From Sphingobacterium kitahiroshimense (lineage in GTDB: Bacteria > Bacteroidota > Bacteroidia > Sphingobacteriales > Sphingobacteriaceae): a stretch of DNA of 64,000 bases. The position numbers and the translations under genes are program-made. Numbering within the stretch: the first letter of the stretch is position 1; the number at the start of each line of letters is the position of its first letter. The stretch is taken from contig NZ_JAOQNK010000001.1 in assembly GCF_025961315.1 (NCBI RefSeq), positions 806,001 through 870,000 on the forward strand, written 5' to 3'. Below the pieces are notes generated by a model. The model saw only the letters and a list, made by a program, of their open reading frames with translations, was not told the DNA's origin and searched no databases. Below, one piece after another: positions 59,777 through 64,000 of the stretch.

Positions 59777-61195
59777 TTAATGTCTACCCCCTCCTAAGGC
59801 ACGGTATAAATTGACTTCGGTGTAGAGCCTTTGACTCTTAATAGCTGCATTATCGAGTTCGGCCTGCAACTTACTTTGCTGCGCTGCTATCACCTCTAAA
59901 TACGTTGCCATATCATTCTTAAAGAGAATATCGGCATTTCGAATCATCTCCTGATTGCGGGCAACCAGGCCGCGTGATATTTCTTCCTGCTCTTTTAAAG
60001 ATGCCATACTGGCTAGAATATTGGATACTTCACCTACTGCCAGTAATACACTTTCTTTAAACTGAATTTCCGCCTGTGCACTTGCTATTTTGGCCTGATT
60101 GAAAGCTGTCTTTAGCTGTCGACCTTGTACTATTGGTTGCGTCAGTGAACCCGTTAAGGCTCCAAATAACGAACCTGGGATATTGAACCAATCACTTGCT
60201 TTAAAAGCATTTAATCCTCCTTGTGCTGTAATATTTAAACTCGGGTACATGCTTACTTTAGAAACATGCACCTGTGCGAATGACTTTTGGACTTCCAGTT
60301 CTGCAGTTCTTACATCCGGACGTAAAGCCAGCATCATAGCAGGAACACCTGTTGCGAGATGATCTTTTGCCTTTAAAGTGACTAAAGAAGTTTTTCTTTC
60401 TATATGACCCGGCATGCGACCTGCCAATGCCTGCAAAGCATTTTCCTGAATGATAATCTGCTCGTCCAATACCGGAATAGATTTTAACACAAGATCTCGG
60501 TTACCTTCTTGTTGCTGCACTGCTAAAAGTGTCGTGAGTCCCAGAGCATGCTGTACCCGCGTCATCTGTAAAATATTGTCGATTAAACTCAAATTTTTCA
60601 AGCTGATATCTTTTTGCAAATCAAGCATCAGCAGGTTATAATATCCCTGTGCGATGGTGCTAACCAAGCGTGTTTGAATTGCCTTACTGGCTTCCTGAGT
60701 CTGTAAATAACTGGACAGCGCCATCTCTTTACGTCCCTTGATCTTACCCCATATATCTGCCTCCCAAGAAATATTTACTGCAGTTGTGTAATCCTCCATG
60801 TATTTTTTTCCCATAAATTGACCAGCCATCATACCATTCATACTATTATCAGATGGTCTGGTTACCGTTCCCGTTCCTGCTGACAATCCAATCTGTGGCA
60901 AATAACCCCATTTTGCCTGTTTCATAGATTCGGTTGCGATATCAATCTGTTTAATAGCCACCTGTAGATTATTGTTGTTCACAAGCGCGGTATCGATAAG
61001 ATCTAATAAAATCTGATCACTAAAGAACTCTTTATATGACAGTGATGCAATGGAACTGCTATCACTTTCAATAACTCGATTATCCTGCGTAAATGTTGCA
61101 GGTAATGCAACTGGGTTAGGAACATATTTCACAGACTTACAGGCAGCCGTTACCATTAAGGTGAGACACAGGCAAGTCATATTTATTTTATTCAT
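59777..61195 (-). CDS. Outer-membrane efflux lipoprotein (OprM/NodT type)
   Basis: I choose the ATG at 61195 (472 residues), which gives an SPII signal ending VTAAC; the frame to 61216 adds seven residues. The mature part holds the two TolC-like repeats of helical hairpins and beta strands, including NISWEADIWGKIKGRKEMALSSYLQTQE, VQHALGLTTLLAVQQQEGN, LRPDVRTAELEVQKSFAQVHVSKVSMYPSLNITAQGG and a similar C-terminal repeat. It forms the outer-membrane channel for the RND pump encoded 33 bp upstream. Confidence 0.93.
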   Translation of the reverse strand: MNKINMTCLCLTLMVTAACKSVKYVPNPVALPATFTQDNRVIESDSSSIASLSYKEFFSDQILLDLIDTALVNNNNLQVAIKQIDIATESMKQAKWGYLPQIGLSAGTGTVTRPSDNSMNGMMAGQFMGKKYMEDYTTAVNISWEADIWGKIKGRKEMALSSYLQTQEASKAIQTRLVSTIAQGYYNLLMLDLQKDISLKNLSLIDNILQMTRVQHALGLTTLLAVQQQEGNRDLVLKSIPVLDEQIIIQENALQALAGRMPGHIERKTSLVTLKAKDHLATGVPAMMLALRPDVRTAELEVQKSFAQVHVSKVSMYPSLNITAQGGLNAFKASDWFNIPGSLFGALTGSLTQPIVQGRQLKTAFNQAKIASAQAEIQFKESVLLAVGEVSNILASMASLKEQEEISRGLVARNQEMIRNADILFKNDMATYLEVIAAQQSKLQAELDNAAIKSQRLYTEVNLYRALGGGRH

Positions 61196-61227
61196 ATTTA
61201 TGTTAATGCTTAACATTTGATTTACTT

Positions 61228-64000
61228 TTAATGTGAAACTTCTGTTTCTTCATACTCCCAATCGCTTTCTTCCGCAGGCTTTCCACTCATACGTTCCTGC
61301 AGGTACTGAAACACGACGAACAAGACCGGTGTTAAAAACACCCCGAATACAGTTCCTGCAAGCATACCAAATACTGCAGCATAACCGATGGAATGATTCC
61401 CGATCGCCGAAGGCCCTACTGCAAACAGCAACGGCAACAAACCTGCTATAAACGCAAGTGATGTCATCAAAATCGGCCTAAGTCTTGCCTTTGCACCTTC
61501 AACAGCGGCGGCTACGATACTCTTTCCTGCGCGTCTGCGCTGAATAGCAAACTCAATAATCAAAATAGAATTTTTGGCCAAAAGTCCGATCAACATAACC
61601 AAAGCAACCTGTACATAGATGTTGTTGGATAGACCTGCAAAACCAATTCCTACAAATACGCCCAACAGACCACAGGGAATGCTGATCAAAACTGCCCATG
61701 GCAGAATATAACTTTCATATTGAGCTGATAACAAGAAGTATATAAAAACAATACATAATCCAAAAATAGCAGCAGTCTGGCCACTGGATGATTTTTCTTC
61801 ACGGCTCATTCCTTTCCAATCATGCGCAAAACCATTGGGTAAAAAAGTAGCACTAACTTCATCTATAGCTTGCATCGCCTGACCAGTACTATACCCAGGT
61901 TTTGGCATCGCGGTAATGTTAATGGCATTAAATAAATTAAAATGCTCTACTGTTTCTGGACCAGATACAGGTTTTAATTGTACTAAACTGTTAATCGGTA
62001 CCATCTGGCCCAATTGATTTTTAAGCATAATTCCATCTAAAGAGGAAGGATCTGACCTAAACTCAGGAGATGCCTGGATGACAACACGGTAATACTTTCC
62101 AAAACGATTGAAATCGGATGCTTGCATACTTCCGTAATATCCTTGCATCAAGGTCATTAAATCGGAGACATTCACGTGAAGCTGTTTGGCCTTCATTTCG
62201 TCAACAACCATTTCATACTGTGGATAGGATGCATTAAATGTGGTAAAGGCAAATGCGATCTCAGGTCGTTGCATCAATGCGCCCATATATCCATTGGCCG
62301 TTTCACTGAATTTACTTAAACTGCCAGCGGTCTTATCTTGTAAAACAACTTCTAATCCTGAAGTATTACCAAAACCCGATACAGTCGGCATACCCAATAC
62401 AAAGAAGTTTGCACTTTGATTTCCTTGTAACTGTCCTTGAAGAGCAACTAAAATTTGATTGATATCTTTAACTTCTCCCCTTTCTTTGAGTGGTTTCAAG
62501 CGTATCATCAGTACCCCTGCAGAAGATGAAGTACTAAAACTCATCATATTTAAACCCGAAATACTGATCACCGATTCTACAGAAGGATGTTTCTGAATTT
62601 CTAATTCTGCATCGGTTATGGCTTTAGTTGTCCGATCTAAAGATGCACCTGGTGGCGTATTGACCATGGCCATTAAAAAACTCTGATCCTCATCGGGTAT
62701 AAAACCTGTCGGTGTGGTACGGAACATCCATACAAACAATACCAATAGCACTGCCAGTCCTGAGAATGCCACAGTTTTACGTTTTATTAAGAAAAGGACA
62801 GATTTACCGTAACGAAATGTCAGTTTATTAAAAGCTGCATTAAATCCTGCGAAAAAACGTTCTTTAAAATTTGTTTTCTTCTCCTCATGATGCCCATCGT
62901 GTGATTTTAATAATAACGCACATAATGCAGGACTTAAGGTTAGTGCATTAACTGCTGAGATCAGAATTGCCATTGCCAAGGTCAAAGCAAATTGTTGATA
63001 AAACACACCTGTAGGGCCTTCCATAAAAGCAACGGGTATAAATACTGCCGACATCACAAGCGTAATGGATATAATAGCGCCTGTGATCTCACTCATTGCA
63101 GACATTGTCGCCGCTTTTGCATTTAACTTTTTCTTCTCCATTTTAGCATGTACTGCTTCTACGACAACGATGGCATCATCGACAACGATCCCAATTGCAA
63201 GTACGAGTGCAAAAAGGGTCAGTAGATTGATCGAAAATCCAAACAGTTGCATAAAGAAAAATGTACCAACAATAGAAACCGGAACTGCAATCGCTGGAAT
63301 TAATGTCGATCTAAAATCCTGTAAAAAGATAAATACAACAATAAAAACGAGTACAAAAGCTTCTAGCAAGGTGGTGATAACTTGAGCAACAGACTGATCT
63401 AAAGATTCCTTCGAAGAGTACGGCGTAGTATATTTAATACCTGCGGGAAACGATTTTGAAAGCTCCTGTAAACGTTCCTGCATCTCTATCTCGACGGCAT
63501 TGGCATTTGAACCAGCTGTCTGATAAAGGGCAATCATAATCGCCGGTTTCTTATTATACGCTGTGGCAACCGTATTGGTGTAAGACCCAAACTCAACTTT
63601 AGCCACATCCTGCAGACGCAACACGGAACCATCTGCATTTGCGCGTATGATAATATTTTCGTAATCGGCTGCTTCAGCCAGCTTTCCTTTATATCGGATG
63701 ACATATTCTACAGCTTCCTTGGTACTCTCTCCAAATCTTCCTGGAGCAGCTTCAATATTCTGAGTCTGGATCGCAGCAGACACTTCTTGCGGCGTGATAT
63801 CATAGGAAGCCATCTGAGCTGGATTGAGCCAAACGCGCATCGAGTAATCTTTGTTACCGAATACCTGTGCATCACCGACTCCTGTGATACGCTTCAACTC
63901 TGGAACAATATTAATCTTAGCATAATTCTCTATAAAAAGTTCGTCTGATTTATTATCATCGGAGTATAGCGTTACCATGGCCACCATACTATTCTGTCTT
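61228..64000 (-). CDS. RND efflux pump permease (HAE1/AcrB family), 5' end outside the window
   Basis: The frame stays open to the right edge, giving about 923 residues of an expected 1050 or so; roughly the first 130 are missing. The transmembrane proton-relay Asp pair (GIVVDDAIVVVEAVHAKME) and the Lys of LLAKNSILIIEFA are present, so the pump should be active. Porter-domain segments such as ITGVGDAQVFGNKDYSMRVWLNP and FNASYPQYEMVVDEMKAKQL are typical of drug exporters. The outer-membrane factor follows; the membrane-fusion gene presumably lies beyond the edge. The exported compounds are unknown. Confidence 0.95.
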   Translation of the reverse strand, partial: RQNSMVAMVTLYSDDNKSDELFIENYAKINIVPELKRITGVGDAQVFGNKDYSMRVWLNPAQMASYDITPQEVSAAIQTQNIEAAPGRFGESTKEAVEYVIRYKGKLAEAADYENIIIRANADGSVLRLQDVAKVEFGSYTNTVATAYNKKPAIMIALYQTAGSNANAVEIEMQERLQELSKSFPAGIKYTTPYSSKESLDQSVAQVITTLLEAFVLVFIVVFIFLQDFRSTLIPAIAVPVSIVGTFFFMQLFGFSINLLTLFALVLAIGIVVDDAIVVVEAVHAKMEKKKLNAKAATMSAMSEITGAIISITLVMSAVFIPVAFMEGPTGVFYQQFALTLAMAILISAVNALTLSPALCALLLKSHDGHHEEKKTNFKERFFAGFNAAFNKLTFRYGKSVLFLIKRKTVAFSGLAVLLVLFVWMFRTTPTGFIPDEDQSFLMAMVNTPPGASLDRTTKAITDAELEIQKHPSVESVISISGLNMMSFSTSSSAGVLMIRLKPLKERGEVKDINQILVALQGQLQGNQSANFFVLGMPTVSGFGNTSGLEVVLQDKTAGSLSKFSETANGYMGALMQRPEIAFAFTTFNASYPQYEMVVDEMKAKQLHVNVSDLMTLMQGYYGSMQASDFNRFGKYYRVVIQASPEFRSDPSSLDGIMLKNQLGQMVPINSLVQLKPVSGPETVEHFNLFNAINITAMPKPGYSTGQAMQAIDEVSATFLPNGFAHDWKGMSREEKSSSGQTAAIFGLCIVFIYFLLSAQYESYILPWAVLISIPCGLLGVFVGIGFAGLSNNIYVQVALVMLIGLLAKNSILIIEFAIQRRRAGKSIVAAAVEGAKARLRPILMTSLAFIAGLLPLLFAVGPSAIGNHSIGYAAVFGMLAGTVFGVFLTPVLFVVFQYLQERMSGKPAEESDWEYEETEVSH

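Noticed and set aside
1..64000. CRISPR arrays, tRNA or rRNA genes, insertion sequences, phage genes
   Set aside because: No regularly spaced repeats, cloverleaf-like sequences, transposase motifs or phage structural genes were seen by eye; a dedicated tRNA or covariance scan could still find a small RNA.

Overview
The window looks like a chromosomal segment of a free-living or host-associated Bacteroidota, most like Sphingobacteriaceae (Sphingobacterium/Pedobacter type). This is inferred from a SusC/SusD pair, GLPGLI and WG-repeat proteins, many SPII lipoproteins, AT-rich spacers, near absence of Shine-Dalgarno sites and TAnnTTTG promoter boxes 10-30 nt before start codons. I saw no rRNA, tRNA, CRISPR array, phage or intact insertion sequence.

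Layout. 1-1.7 kb is very AT-rich, with a partial gene and two orphan ORFs. 1.8-4.5 kb holds a MoxR-type AAA+ ATPase and a VWA partner. 4.6-8.1 kb has single genes: a 4HB membrane protein, a DUF1080 lipoprotein, a DUF5694 protein and a GyrI-like protein. 8.3-11.8 kb has a Tat-exported phospholipase C and a proline dehydrogenase. 12.2-20.4 kb is a compact polysaccharide utilisation operon (SusC, SusD, a secreted YdcF/DUF218 protein, GH92). Its GH92 has Gln where the catalytic acid Glu is expected. 20.9-23.0 kb is an AraC regulator plus iron alcohol dehydrogenase that share an operator-like motif. 23.4 kb is a MACPF lipoprotein. 24.7-32 kb has PLP enzymes, a MocR regulator, DUF6688, a lipoprotein and a sulfatase. 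32-37 kb holds two tandem WG-repeat proteins. 37-39.7 kb has small genes. 39.7-43.8 kb is a LytS-type kinase, LytTR regulator and TlpA thioredoxin operon. 44.7-48.1 kb is an AraC regulator divergent from three redox/hydrolase genes. 48.2-53.8 kb has a second GH92 divergent from an unassigned six-hairpin glycosidase. 53.9-59.6 kb is a tight six-gene operon. 59.8-64 kb is the end of an RND efflux operon.

The most notable system is the six-gene operon: inositol-3-phosphate synthase, nucleotidyltransferase, ATP-grasp, CDP-alcohol phosphatidyltransferase, flippase-like membrane protein and HAD protein. It reads as synthesis, membrane attachment, translocation and processing of an inositol-containing lipid. 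Two of its enzymes depart from canonical catalytic motifs: the last Asp of the CDP-alcohol motif is displaced, and the HAD DxD motif reads DxG. The second notable system is the GH92 operon, whose Glu-to-Gln change suggests a substrate with an activated leaving group, such as a mannosyl phosphate.

All family calls are from reading motifs; no database search was run. Residue numbers of reference enzymes are from memory.
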